Assembly: GCA_016763215.1 (NCBI GenBank)
Contig: JAESUF010000374.1
Coordinates: 1-6,816 of the forward strand
DNA from: Flavobacteriaceae bacterium
Lineage (GTDB): Bacteria > Bacteroidota > Bacteroidia > Flavobacteriales > Flavobacteriaceae
DNA length: 6,816 nucleotides
Reading direction: 5' to 3'
Of the stretch, positions 1-6,362 are shown one piece after another. The translations under genes were made by a program, and so were the position numbers. The notes under the pieces were generated by a model that ran no database searches, was not told the origin of the DNA, and saw nothing but the letters and a program-made list of their open reading frames with translations. Within the stretch, counting starts at the first letter, position 1; every line of letters begins with the position of its first letter.

Positions 1-1791
1 TTTGCTCCAGCTGCAGAGCCTTTTCATGAAGTTATTTCTGATTGGCAACGTGACTTCCAAACGCAGATCGGAAAAAATCATGCGAAGTACTTTGATAAAA
101 ACGGATGGCTGTATTTTACGAAGGAAAGTTTCGATTTACTTTATCCAAGTTATGGTGATACCTACCCAACATTTATGGGAGCAATAGGTATGACATACGA
201 GCAAGCTGGACATGGAAGAGCTGGTTTGGGAATTGATACCGATCATGGGTATGAATTGACTCTGGTTGATAGAATTGCACACCACAAAACAACAGGTTTA
301 TCTACTGTAGAAATAGCCTCTAGTAATGCAACTAAACTGAACTCTGAATTCAAAAAGTTCTTCGACAACAAGAAATATACCTATAAAAGTTACGTGTTAA
401 AAAATGAAAACAAAGACAAAACAGAACGTCTGATTCGTCTTTTAGACAAGCATGAAATAGCATACGAATATGCGAATAAAGGACAAGTACGTGGATACAA
501 TTATCAGACTCAAAAAGAATCTAGAATGACTGTTTCTGATCGTGATTTGGTAGTTCACACCAATCAGCCGAAAGGAAAAATGGTAAAAGTATTGTTTGAA
601 CCCTATGCAAAATTAGTCGATTCATTAACCTACGATATTACAGCTTGGTCTATTCCGTATGCACACGGATTTAAAGCCTTGGCTTCTAAAACAAAAGTTT
701 CTTCAAGAAAAGATGTATTGGTTGGGCTTGTTTTTAATAGAGCTGATAAAAATGCTTATGCCTACATAACCAAATGGAATAGCTTGGAAGATGCTGCTTA
801 TTTAGGAGATTTATTAGAAGCAAATATCACACCTCGTTTTGCTGAACAAGATTTTACTATTGAAGGACAATCGTATAAATAAGGAACTTTAATCATTTTA
901 AGAAGAGACAATGCAAAGAATACTTCTTTTGACAAATCGGTTACTGAGCTAGCCAATAAAAATGGTAGAGCATTACAAACGGTAAAAACAGGGTTTGTAA
1001 ATTCTGGAAAGGACTTTGGTTCTTCTAGCGTAAATCCAATCAATAAACAAAGAGTCGCTGTATTGTCTGGACAGGGCACTTCCTCGTTGAGTTTTGGTGA
1101 AATCTGGCATTTCTTCGAAAAACAATTAAAGTATCCATTAAGCATTTTAGATACGGATTACTTTAGCCGAGTTGATTTAGATAACTACGATGTGCTAATC
1201 ATTCCAAACGGATCTTATGGTCGTGTTTTAAACAAAGCTGGTTTAGAGAAAGTGAAGAAATTCTCACAGAATGGTGGAACTGTAATTGCAATTGGGAATG
1301 CTCTGAGAAGTTTTGCTGATAAAAAAGGATTCGCATTAAAAACGAAGAAAGCAGACGAGAAAGATAAGAAAGATAAAAAAACAGACAAGAAAGCAAACTT
1401 AACTCCTTATGAAGATCGAGAAAGAGCTGGAGCTGATAATTTAATTACAGGAGCTATCTTTAAAAGTAAAGTAGACAATACACACCCGCTAGCATTTGGT
1501 TATGGAAAAGAATATTTCTCTCTAAAATTAGGTGGAAGATCATATGCATACTTAAAGAGCGGAGGTAATATTGCATACTATACCAAAGACACTAAAAATG
1601 TTTCAGGGTTCGCAGGTAGAAAAGCGGCTAAAAATATTCCTGAATCATTACTCATTGGTGAAGAAAGAATTGGAGGAGGAAGTATTATTTACATGGTAGA
1701 TAATCCGTTATTCCGTTCTTTTTGGGAAAATGGAAAACTGTTTTTTGTAAATGCTATTTTCTTTAGAAATTCAAGTACAATTAAAAAATAA
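1..1791 (+). pseudogene. M14 zinc carboxypeptidase with C-terminal GATase-like domain, 5'-truncated, interrupted by in-frame stop
   Basis: The frame is open from base 1, so the gene starts upstream. The window holds about 596 codons of a family whose members are, from memory, 830-850 residues. The N-terminal part is the end of the M14 peptidase domain. The stretch before MTYEQAG is strongly family-like, and the Glu of that motif (codon 199-201) fits the M14 catalytic glutamate. The zinc ligands lie outside the window; the third zinc His should lie just upstream. A middle domain follows, then from about 1051 a class-I glutamine-amidotransferase-like fold (RVAVLSGQGTSS; YDVLIIPNGSYG). That domain has Asn-Ala where a nucleophilic Cys would be, so it is probably non-catalytic. 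A Lys/Asp-rich linker sits at 1345-1392. A single TAA at 880-882 splits the frame; no frameshift is seen. The family is normally exported and acts on peptides outside the cytoplasm. The identification is firm; whether the gene still works is not. Confidence 0.85.
880..882 (+). other. Premature in-frame TAA stop in the M14 peptidase gene
   Basis: The codons read Ser-Tyr-Lys-stop-Gly-Thr-Leu-Ile-Ile, and GTLII belongs to the same conserved protein. After the stop the same frame stays open for 302 codons to the natural end at 1789-1791. One base change from a sense codon such as AAA, CAA or GAA would create this TAA. The only in-frame ATG after it is at 1693, which leaves too little for a domain; a start at TTG 1063 is possible but has no supporting signal. 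The next base is G, which is not a context that suggests efficient readthrough. Confidence 0.85.
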
Positions 1792-1799
1792 GTTGACAT

Positions 1800-1847
1800 C
1801 CTTCTAAGTCCCATCCCAACCTTTATCGACAGACACGCTTGAGAAGG
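1800..1847 (+). repeat. Imperfect inverted repeat in spacer after the peptidase gene
   Basis: Bases 1800-1808 (CCTTCTAAG) pair with 1838-1847 (CTTGAGAAGG) over nine base pairs with one bulged G at 1841 and a loop of 29 bases. It starts nine bases after the peptidase stop. There is no T-run behind it, so it is not a classic terminator. The stretch to about 1860 is clearly richer in G+C than its surroundings (about half by hand count). It may be an mRNA 3' structure or a decayed intergenic repeat. Confidence 0.3.
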
Positions 1848-1891
1848 AATAGCGGAAGGCATAAACAAATTACTCTTAAAATATAAATAAC

Positions 1892-1920
1892 AAACCCTGA
1901 TAATTCAGGGTTTTGTTTTT
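1892..1920 (+). terminator. Rho-independent terminator of the peptidase transcript
   Basis: AAACCCTGA (1892-1900) and TCAGGGTTT (1905-1913) form a perfect 9-bp stem with a 4-base loop (TAAT). The stem can extend outward through AAC/GTT if one T bulges. It is followed by a T-rich tail to 1920. It lies about 100 bases after the peptidase stop and just before the next promoter motif, so it separates the peptidase gene from the GrpB-family gene. Confidence 0.85.
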
Positions 1921-1922
1921 CC

Positions 1923-1930
1923 TACATTTG
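1923..1930 (+). promoter_or_regulatory. Putative Bacteroidota -7 promoter element for the GrpB-family gene
   Basis: TACATTTG matches the Bacteroidota -7 consensus TAnnTTTG. It ends 30 bases before the ATG at 1961 and gives a short leader. No good -33 TTG box is present at the usual distance, because that position is occupied by the terminator stem. The motif match and location support it; use is not shown. Confidence 0.5.
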
Positions 1931-1960
1931 GTCTCCACAAAGTATTTTTAGAAACTACCT

Positions 1961-2527
1961 ATGAAAAAAAGTTTATACGACTTAACCAAAGACGACTGGA
2001 ATACTCTATTCCCAGTAGAATTGGTAGATTATAATCCCGAATGGAAAACTATTTTTGAAAAGGAAAAAGAGCGTATTCTTACAAAAATCGGAAGCTCAAT
2101 TCTACAAATAGAACATTTTGGAAGTACTTCCATTCCTAACATCAAGGCGAAACCCTATATCGACATGATTATTGAAGTTTCTGGAGATTTACTGTTCGAC
2201 AAAAATCTTATTGCTTCTTTTGAAGAATTAGGATACACTTATTTTGAGGTACCAGAAAGAGAAAAATACAAAGCGTATATGTCATTTGGAAAAGGCTATA
2301 CTTTTGATGGTGCCAAAGAACAGATTTTTCATATTCATATGTGTGATCAAGAAAATGCCATGTGGCAACAAATAGCATTTAGAGATGAGTTAATTGTAAA
2401 TACTGGCAGAGCCAAAGCTTATGAGGCTCTGAAAATTGACTTAGCTTCTAAATACAAAAACGACCGAGGAAACTATGTCTTGTCCAAAACAGATTTTATT
2501 AATGAAACCTTGGGGTTGATTAAATAG
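1961..2527 (+). CDS. GrpB/UPF0157 family protein
   Basis: This 188-residue protein has the length and pattern of the GrpB family (COG2320, UPF0157), which has a nucleotidyltransferase-like fold. Visible marks are VELVDYNPEW near residues 19-28, the core EHFGSTSIP at 51-59 followed by KPYIDM at 64-69 (the Gly-Ser and Asp of the fold), then HIHMCD and a conserved block ending in AFRDEL. Only one Asp of a possible catalytic pair is obvious. The biochemical role of the family is not settled; members are cytoplasmic and often annotated only by name. The ATG is favoured because it closely follows a -7-like promoter and gives the normal N-terminal length; there is no Shine-Dalgarno sequence, as is normal for this phylum. 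It appears monocistronic: a terminator lies upstream and a gene-free spacer downstream. Confidence 0.9.
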   Translation: MKKSLYDLTKDDWNTLFPVELVDYNPEWKTIFEKEKERILTKIGSSILQIEHFGSTSIPNIKAKPYIDMIIEVSGDLLFDKNLIASFEELGYTYFEVPEREKYKAYMSFGKGYTFDGAKEQIFHIHMCDQENAMWQQIAFRDELIVNTGRAKAYEALKIDLASKYKNDRGNYVLSKTDFINETLGLIK

Positions 2528-2546
2528 ACTCGCTAAGGTTTCATTA
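2500..2546 (+). repeat. 12-bp perfect hairpin straddling the GrpB-family stop codon
   Basis: TAATGAAACCTT (2500-2511) is the exact reverse complement of 2535-2546. The loop of 23 bases contains the TAG stop at 2525-2527. The left arm is coding and the right arm is in the spacer. No T-run follows directly; the pyrimidine-rich tract starts about 20 bases later. It may act as a 3'-end stabiliser or an untypical terminator. Confidence 0.5.
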
Positions 2547-2603
2547 TCACTCCAGACCACGAAATGTTTATCCATCCCTTTTTTCTCTTTATCCTTTTTT
2601 TCT

Positions 2604-2611
2604 TACATTTG
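2604..2611 (+). promoter_or_regulatory. Possible -7 promoter element upstream of the lipoprotein-ABC operon
   Basis: TACATTTG fits TAnnTTTG and is identical to the motif before the GrpB-family gene. A pyrimidine-rich stretch precedes it, but there is no convincing -33 TTG. If used, the transcript would have a leader of more than 220 bases that includes the inverted repeat at 2780-2805. No better match to the consensus was found nearer the gene. Confidence 0.35.
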
Positions 2612-2779
2612 AAAAAAAATTAAAATTGTTATGTTCTCTTCGTATTGAAATTGCTGTTATTTTCCTGTTTGATTTTAACTATAAACCATTCGTTTCCTAT
2701 TTTTAGGATACAGTAAAATTAGTAACAATACCTTCAAAAAGAGTCAATATTATAGAACTTATAATTTTACATTAAAGCG

Positions 2780-2805
2780 AAACATTTACCTATCATTAAA
2801 TGTTT
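2780..2805 (+). repeat. Inverted repeat (9-bp arms, 8-base loop) upstream of the lipoprotein gene
   Basis: AAACATTTA (2780-2788) and TAAATGTTT (2797-2805) are perfect reverse complements; two more T residues follow. It lies 41 bases before the ATG at 2847. It could be an operator dyad for a transcription factor, or a weak hairpin in the leader acting as an attenuator. The stem is almost all A/T, so as a terminator it would be weak. Confidence 0.4.
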
Positions 2806-2846
2806 TTAGTATTAAAAAACCAACAATAACCAAAAAAGAAATTAAA

Positions 2847-4427
2847 ATGAAAAAAATTAAAAAAGGATCTATCGGAGTACTATTATTTGCAATAGGCATC
2901 TTATTGTTCTCATCATGTACATCATCAGATAGCTTAAAAGTTATCCCTAAAGAAACAAACATGGTTTCTACAATAGACGTTTTTTCTATTGCTAGAAAAG
3001 GAAATTTAACTCAACTATCTGACTTCAGTTTTTTTAAAGCGTTTAAAAAGGAAATTCAAAATGAAAGTTCGAAAATTTCTAAAATCGTGAATGACCTGAT
3101 GAAAGATCCAACCTCTGCAGGAATAGATTTAACTTCAGAATTGTTCATTTTTGAAGTAAGTAAAGGAGATAAAGGAAACTTTATTTGTTTTTCTATGGAA
3201 ATAGGAAGTTCAGAAAAATTTGCTGAATTCTTAAAAACGCTTGCAGGAGAAACTGGAATGCCATTGAACATTGAAGACAAAGTAACCTATAAATATACAG
3301 ATATTAGTGGTGAGGCTGCTCTTGCATGGGATGATGAAAAGGTTATTTTGTTAACTCCTCAAGGTTCCAGAAATACTGAAAATTTAAGTTCTACAGCTGA
3401 AGAATTATTATCTCTTGAGAAAAAAGATCAAATTACTGCCAACGAAAAGTTCAATAAATTCTATAAGAATAAAAAAGATATGAACCTTTGGGTTTCTACA
3501 GATCTATTAAAAAACAATGTAGTCTTTCGTCAACTTGGAATAGAGTCTATGGATAATATCATGGGGAATCAACTTTCTGTTTACCTAGGATTTGAAGACG
3601 ACAAAATTGTAATGTCAACTCAAGTTACCCTCAATAGTACTCTTCAGAAAAGATTCGATGAGAATAACATCTTTGACAACGATTTTAATACGGAATTATT
3701 GAATTACTTCCCAAAACAATCTTATATCGCGATGAGTTCTTCTATAAATCCATCTGCTTATTACAAAATGTTAGTGCAAGAAGAAAGTTTCAGTCAAGCA
3801 CAAAAAATGTTTGAAAAAGAAATGGGCTGGAGCATGAATGAAATGATGGAAAGTGTAAAAGGGAGTTCTGTATTTAGCTTATATGACTTTAAAAGCGACA
3901 GTAACCTTCCTATACCTCAAATGGGCTTGGCTTTTGATATTAATGGAAGTAAAATGATCAAAGAAGGATTGTCCAAGTTACCAGAAGGCACCTATAAAGA
4001 CAACGGTACCTATTATGAAGTTTCTGCACTAGGTATTTATTCGGCTTATTTTGCATTCGATGAATCAACTTGTTTCATTACTAATGATAAAAGCAGAATT
4101 GAACTATTCAAAGACGGAGGTAGTAAGGATACTAATTTAAGCGATTCAAAAATGGCATCTAAATTATCAAATAGTGCGTTTTATGCATTCATGAATTTGA
4201 ACTATAACACCTACCCTGAGAGCATTAAAAACTTAGTTGAGCAAGGTACGGGAGGAAATCAAAAAATATTAAAAATGTGGACAGATCTTATGAGGTCTGT
4301 TGAAATGAGACAAACAGATGATTTTACTACAGAAATGATTTTCACAACTGGAGATGATGGTCAAAACAGCCTTTATAAAATCATGAAAACTATTGATGAA
4401 AACTATAAGTCTCTAATGGCTTTATAG
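2847..4427 (+). CDS. DUF4836-type lipoprotein, first gene of an ABC operon
   Basis: This 526-residue protein begins with a lipoprotein signal: Lys-rich start, hydrophobic stretch at residues 8-21, then FSSC with the lipid-bearing Cys at 24. The mature part opens with a polar TSSDS linker and KVIPKETNMVSTIDVFSIARKG, the pattern I know from DUF4836 lipoproteins of Bacteroidota (a 'persistent positive' motif followed by a long alpha/beta body). SAGIDLTSELFIF near residues 90-102 also fits. No catalytic motif is visible. It should be anchored to the outer or inner membrane facing the periplasm; only one acidic residue follows the Cys closely, so a surface-export signal is doubtful. The ATPase gene starts 5 bp downstream, so it probably acts with that transporter as a periplasmic partner or substrate-handling subunit. 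The family assignment comes from pattern memory and the function is unknown. Confidence 0.8.
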   Translation: MKKIKKGSIGVLLFAIGILLFSSCTSSDSLKVIPKETNMVSTIDVFSIARKGNLTQLSDFSFFKAFKKEIQNESSKISKIVNDLMKDPTSAGIDLTSELFIFEVSKGDKGNFICFSMEIGSSEKFAEFLKTLAGETGMPLNIEDKVTYKYTDISGEAALAWDDEKVILLTPQGSRNTENLSSTAEELLSLEKKDQITANEKFNKFYKNKKDMNLWVSTDLLKNNVVFRQLGIESMDNIMGNQLSVYLGFEDDKIVMSTQVTLNSTLQKRFDENNIFDNDFNTELLNYFPKQSYIAMSSSINPSAYYKMLVQEESFSQAQKMFEKEMGWSMNEMMESVKGSSVFSLYDFKSDSNLPIPQMGLAFDINGSKMIKEGLSKLPEGTYKDNGTYYEVSALGIYSAYFAFDESTCFITNDKSRIELFKDGGSKDTNLSDSKMASKLSNSAFYAFMNLNYNTYPESIKNLVEQGTGGNQKILKMWTDLMRSVEMRQTDDFTTEMIFTTGDDGQNSLYKIMKTIDENYKSLMAL

Positions 4428-4432
4428 ATTTC

Positions 4433-5065
4433 ATGAAGATAAAACTACACAATATAAAACCTACATATATGTCAGAAGAAGAAGTTTCTCCTTCTGACAT
4501 ATATTTACAAGATCAAGTACTCTTTGAAAAAGGAAAAAAATACCTAATCAAAGCCAATTCTGGTCATGGTAAATCTTCTATCTTAAATTTCATCTACGGA
4601 AGTAATGTGAACTTTCAAGGAGATATCAACTATCATATTTCTTCTGACAAAAACAACATCTTTGAGTATCGAAAAACGAAACTCAGTTATGTTTTTCAAG
4701 ACTTTAAATTATTTCCAGATCTTACTGTTTTTGAGAATATTCAATTAAAAAACACACTTACAAATTACAAATCAAATCATGAGATTAATGAATTGATTGA
4801 ACTAGTATTACTAGGACACAAAAGAGATAGCTTGATCAAAACCTTGTCGTTAGGACAACGGCAAAGAGTCGCTGTTATTAGAGCACTTTGTCAACCTTTC
4901 GATTTTCTATTATTAGATGAGCCATTTAGTCATTTAGACAACAACAATATCAAAATACTATCATCTGTTATCAATAAAGAACTCAAACATCAGAATGCTA
5001 GTTTGATCCTTACCTCTCTGGATAGTGAATACCTTTTTGATTATGACAAAGTTTTAAATCTATAA
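4433..5065 (+). CDS. ABC transporter ATP-binding protein, LolD/MacB-like
   Basis: This 210-residue protein is a single nucleotide-binding domain, slightly short for the LolD/MacB class. In order: Walker A at 41-48 (ANSGHGKS, with Ala for the usual first Gly), Q-loop Gln89 in YVFQDFKLFPDLTVFENI, signature LSLGQ at 138-142 followed by RQRVAVIRAL, Walker B FLLLDE at 158-163 with catalytic Glu163, and D-loop SHLD at 166-169. Where the H-switch His is expected (TSHD in relatives) it has TSLD, with Leu at 196. The LTVFENI and RQRVAVIRAL blocks place it with lipoprotein-release and MacB-type ATPases. It should bind the cytoplasmic face of the permease encoded 2 bp downstream. No Shine-Dalgarno is present. 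The first ATG is used because it gives the expected beta-strand start; Met13 is an alternative but lies inside a large palindrome. Confidence 0.92.
   Translation: MKIKLHNIKPTYMSEEEVSPSDIYLQDQVLFEKGKKYLIKANSGHGKSSILNFIYGSNVNFQGDINYHISSDKNNIFEYRKTKLSYVFQDFKLFPDLTVFENIQLKNTLTNYKSNHEINELIELVLLGHKRDSLIKTLSLGQRQRVAVIRALCQPFDFLLLDEPFSHLDNNNIKILSSVINKELKHQNASLILTSLDSEYLFDYDKVLNL
4465..4504 (+). repeat. Near-perfect 40-nt palindrome inside the start of the ATPase gene
   Basis: The outer arms 4465-4478 (ATATATGTCAGAAG) and 4491-4504 are exact reverse complements over 14 bp. Inside them a single A-C mismatch (4479/4490) is followed by four more complementary pairs, so nearly the whole stretch folds on itself. 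It covers codons 11-24 of the ATPase and begins 32 bases after its start codon. In the RNA this would be a stable hairpin just after the lipoprotein gene; in DNA it is a long dyad. It could protect the upstream lipoprotein mRNA or lower ATPase translation; both are inferences. Confidence 0.75.
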
Positions 5066-5067
5066 GT

Positions 5068-6267
5068 ATGCTTTTAAAACTTCAAAAAAGAACACTAGTT
5101 CCTAGTCAAATAGCCGGATATACTATTACTTTATTCATTGGGATCGCTATTATACTTACAACACTTCAGTTGTTTCTTGACGCCAGGCCTCTACTCTACA
5201 AAGACTCCAATATTTTTAAAAGCAAATCTGCGGTTATCAGCAAGCGTATTTCTGTTTTTAAATCAATGAACAAAGAAAAAATTTACTTTACTCAAGCAGA
5301 AATAAAGGATTTAAAGAATCAAATTTTCACAAAAGACATTTCCATATTTACAAGTGCAAGTTTTAAAATAAGAGCACGTGCAGGCGAATCTAGTAGCGTT
5401 CCTATGTTTTATACGGACTTATTTTTTGAAAGTGTAGCTCAGAAATACCTAGATGTTGAAACTGATGAATGGAACTGGGATTCTTCATTAGATTTTATTC
5501 CTATTATTATTCCTGAAGACTATCTCAATTTATACAATTTCGGATTTGCTGAAAGCCAAGGGTTGCCAGTGCTATCAAAAAACATGATTTCACAAGTTGA
5601 ATTTAACATTCAAATATCAGGAAATCAACAATCGAAAACTTTTAGAAGTAAAATCGTTGGGTTTTCCGATAAAATCAACTCCATTCTGGTTCCAGAAGAA
5701 TTTTTATTATGGGCAAATAAAGAGTTTGGCAACGTACCAACAAGCAAAACAAGCCGTATTCTTATTGAATTTAACGATCCTTCAGATGAAGTCATTCTAA
5801 AATACTTTAATGAAAAAAATTATTCGATTGACAAGGAGAACTTAGAGTTTAGCAAGCTGATCTTTTTCTTTAAATCGGCATTAATCTTTGTTTTTGTAAT
5901 CGCAATTATCATCATTGTATTATCAATTGCTTTTATTTTAATGAGTATCAATCTCATTATTCAGAAGATCAACGAGTTGATTCTTAACTTATATAGTATT
6001 GGGTACAGCCACAAGAGAATTGCAAAATTCTACCAGATTGTTATTAGTTCAATTACTGTATTCTCAATACTTATAGCAGTAATTGTGAGCATTAGTATTC
6101 GTGGTTTGTATTTAGAAAAATTTGAAACCTTCTTTGACTTTACGGAAAGTAGTAATCGTATTCTCTTATTTGGATTCTTATTAGCACTCCTTTTAATCGC
6201 TTTATACAACGTCTTGTTGATTCGTAATATTAAAAGAATTGTACTTCCTAAGAAAACTATCGTTTAG
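5068..6267 (+). CDS. FtsX/MacB-type ABC transporter permease
   Basis: This 399-residue protein has the four-helix plan of MacB/FtsX-like permeases. A cytoplasmic start (LLKLQKR) leads into TM1 at about 15-37, then a periplasmic domain at about 39-262, then TM2 at about 271-298, TM3 at about 321-344 and TM4 at about 365-385, with a basic C-terminal tail. Between TM2 and TM3, INELILNLYSIGYSHKRIAKFYQ matches the usual coupling segment with its Leu-Tyr-Ser-Ile-Gly core. The periplasmic domain resembles MacB-type domains in size and position but I cannot match its sequence to a named subtype. It lies in the inner membrane and should form a homodimer with two copies of the upstream ATPase. Systems of this type move periplasmic parts mechanically rather than carry substrate across the membrane. 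The start codon lies 2 bp after the ATPase stop, which implies translational coupling. Substrate unknown. Confidence 0.88.
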   Translation: MLLKLQKRTLVPSQIAGYTITLFIGIAIILTTLQLFLDARPLLYKDSNIFKSKSAVISKRISVFKSMNKEKIYFTQAEIKDLKNQIFTKDISIFTSASFKIRARAGESSSVPMFYTDLFFESVAQKYLDVETDEWNWDSSLDFIPIIIPEDYLNLYNFGFAESQGLPVLSKNMISQVEFNIQISGNQQSKTFRSKIVGFSDKINSILVPEEFLLWANKEFGNVPTSKTSRILIEFNDPSDEVILKYFNEKNYSIDKENLEFSKLIFFFKSALIFVFVIAIIIIVLSIAFILMSINLIIQKINELILNLYSIGYSHKRIAKFYQIVISSITVFSILIAVIVSISIRGLYLEKFETFFDFTESSNRILLFGFLLALLLIALYNVLLIRNIKRIVLPKKTIV

Positions 6268-6338
6268 GTCTGTTTTAATTCTGATTTCAAATGGTCTGTC
6301 ATTACTAGTTTCCTCATTTTTTAACCCTGTATTTTTCT

Positions 6339-6346
6339 TATATTTG
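6339..6346 (+). promoter_or_regulatory. Putative -7 promoter element for the DUF3995 gene
   Basis: TATATTTG fits the Bacteroidota consensus TAnnTTTG and ends 16 bases before the ATG at 6363. A T-rich stretch lies where the -33 box would be, but no clear TTG is seen. Because no terminator is visible between 6268 and 6338, readthrough from the ABC operon is also possible. Confidence 0.45.
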
Positions 6347-6362
6347 AAAGAAGACAAGACAA

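Larger units (their letters stand above)
2528..2846. other. Gene-free spacer (319 bp) before the lipoprotein-ABC operon
   Basis: No reading frame of protein-like character is seen on either strand. The stretch holds the right arm of the stop-codon hairpin, a pyrimidine-rich tract at about 2566-2603, a -7-like motif at 2604-2611, a small 5-bp dyad at 2695-2708, and an inverted repeat at 2780-2805. The last 40 bases before the ATG at 2847 are A-rich without a Shine-Dalgarno sequence. It most likely carries the promoter and leader of the downstream operon. Confidence 0.6.

Noticed and set aside
798..1145. Minus-strand reading frame of 115 codons opposite the peptidase gene
   Set aside because: It lies antisense to conserved coding sequence, has no recognisable family pattern, and is a by-product of the real frame.
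1199..1396. Minus-strand reading frame of 65 codons
   Set aside because: It is the complement of the Lys-rich coding stretch and gives a Leu/Ser-rich shadow peptide.
1063..1791. A separate gene starting at TTG 1063 for the GATase-like half
   Set aside because: The same frame is open and family-like back to the base after the stop at 882, the start would be TTG, and no promoter or ribosome-binding signal is visible. It is better read as the 3' half of the interrupted peptidase gene.
3056..3280. Minus-strand reading frame of 74 codons in the lipoprotein gene
   Set aside because: It is fully inside a real gene on the other strand and has no family signal.
4469..5065. Alternative ATPase start at Met13
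   Set aside because: The first ATG at 4433 is 5 bp after the lipoprotein stop and gives the expected N-terminal strand, while Met13 lies within the palindrome stem.
5597..5800. Plus-strand reading frame of 67 codons inside the permease gene
   Set aside because: It is out of frame with a well-supported gene and has no domain pattern.
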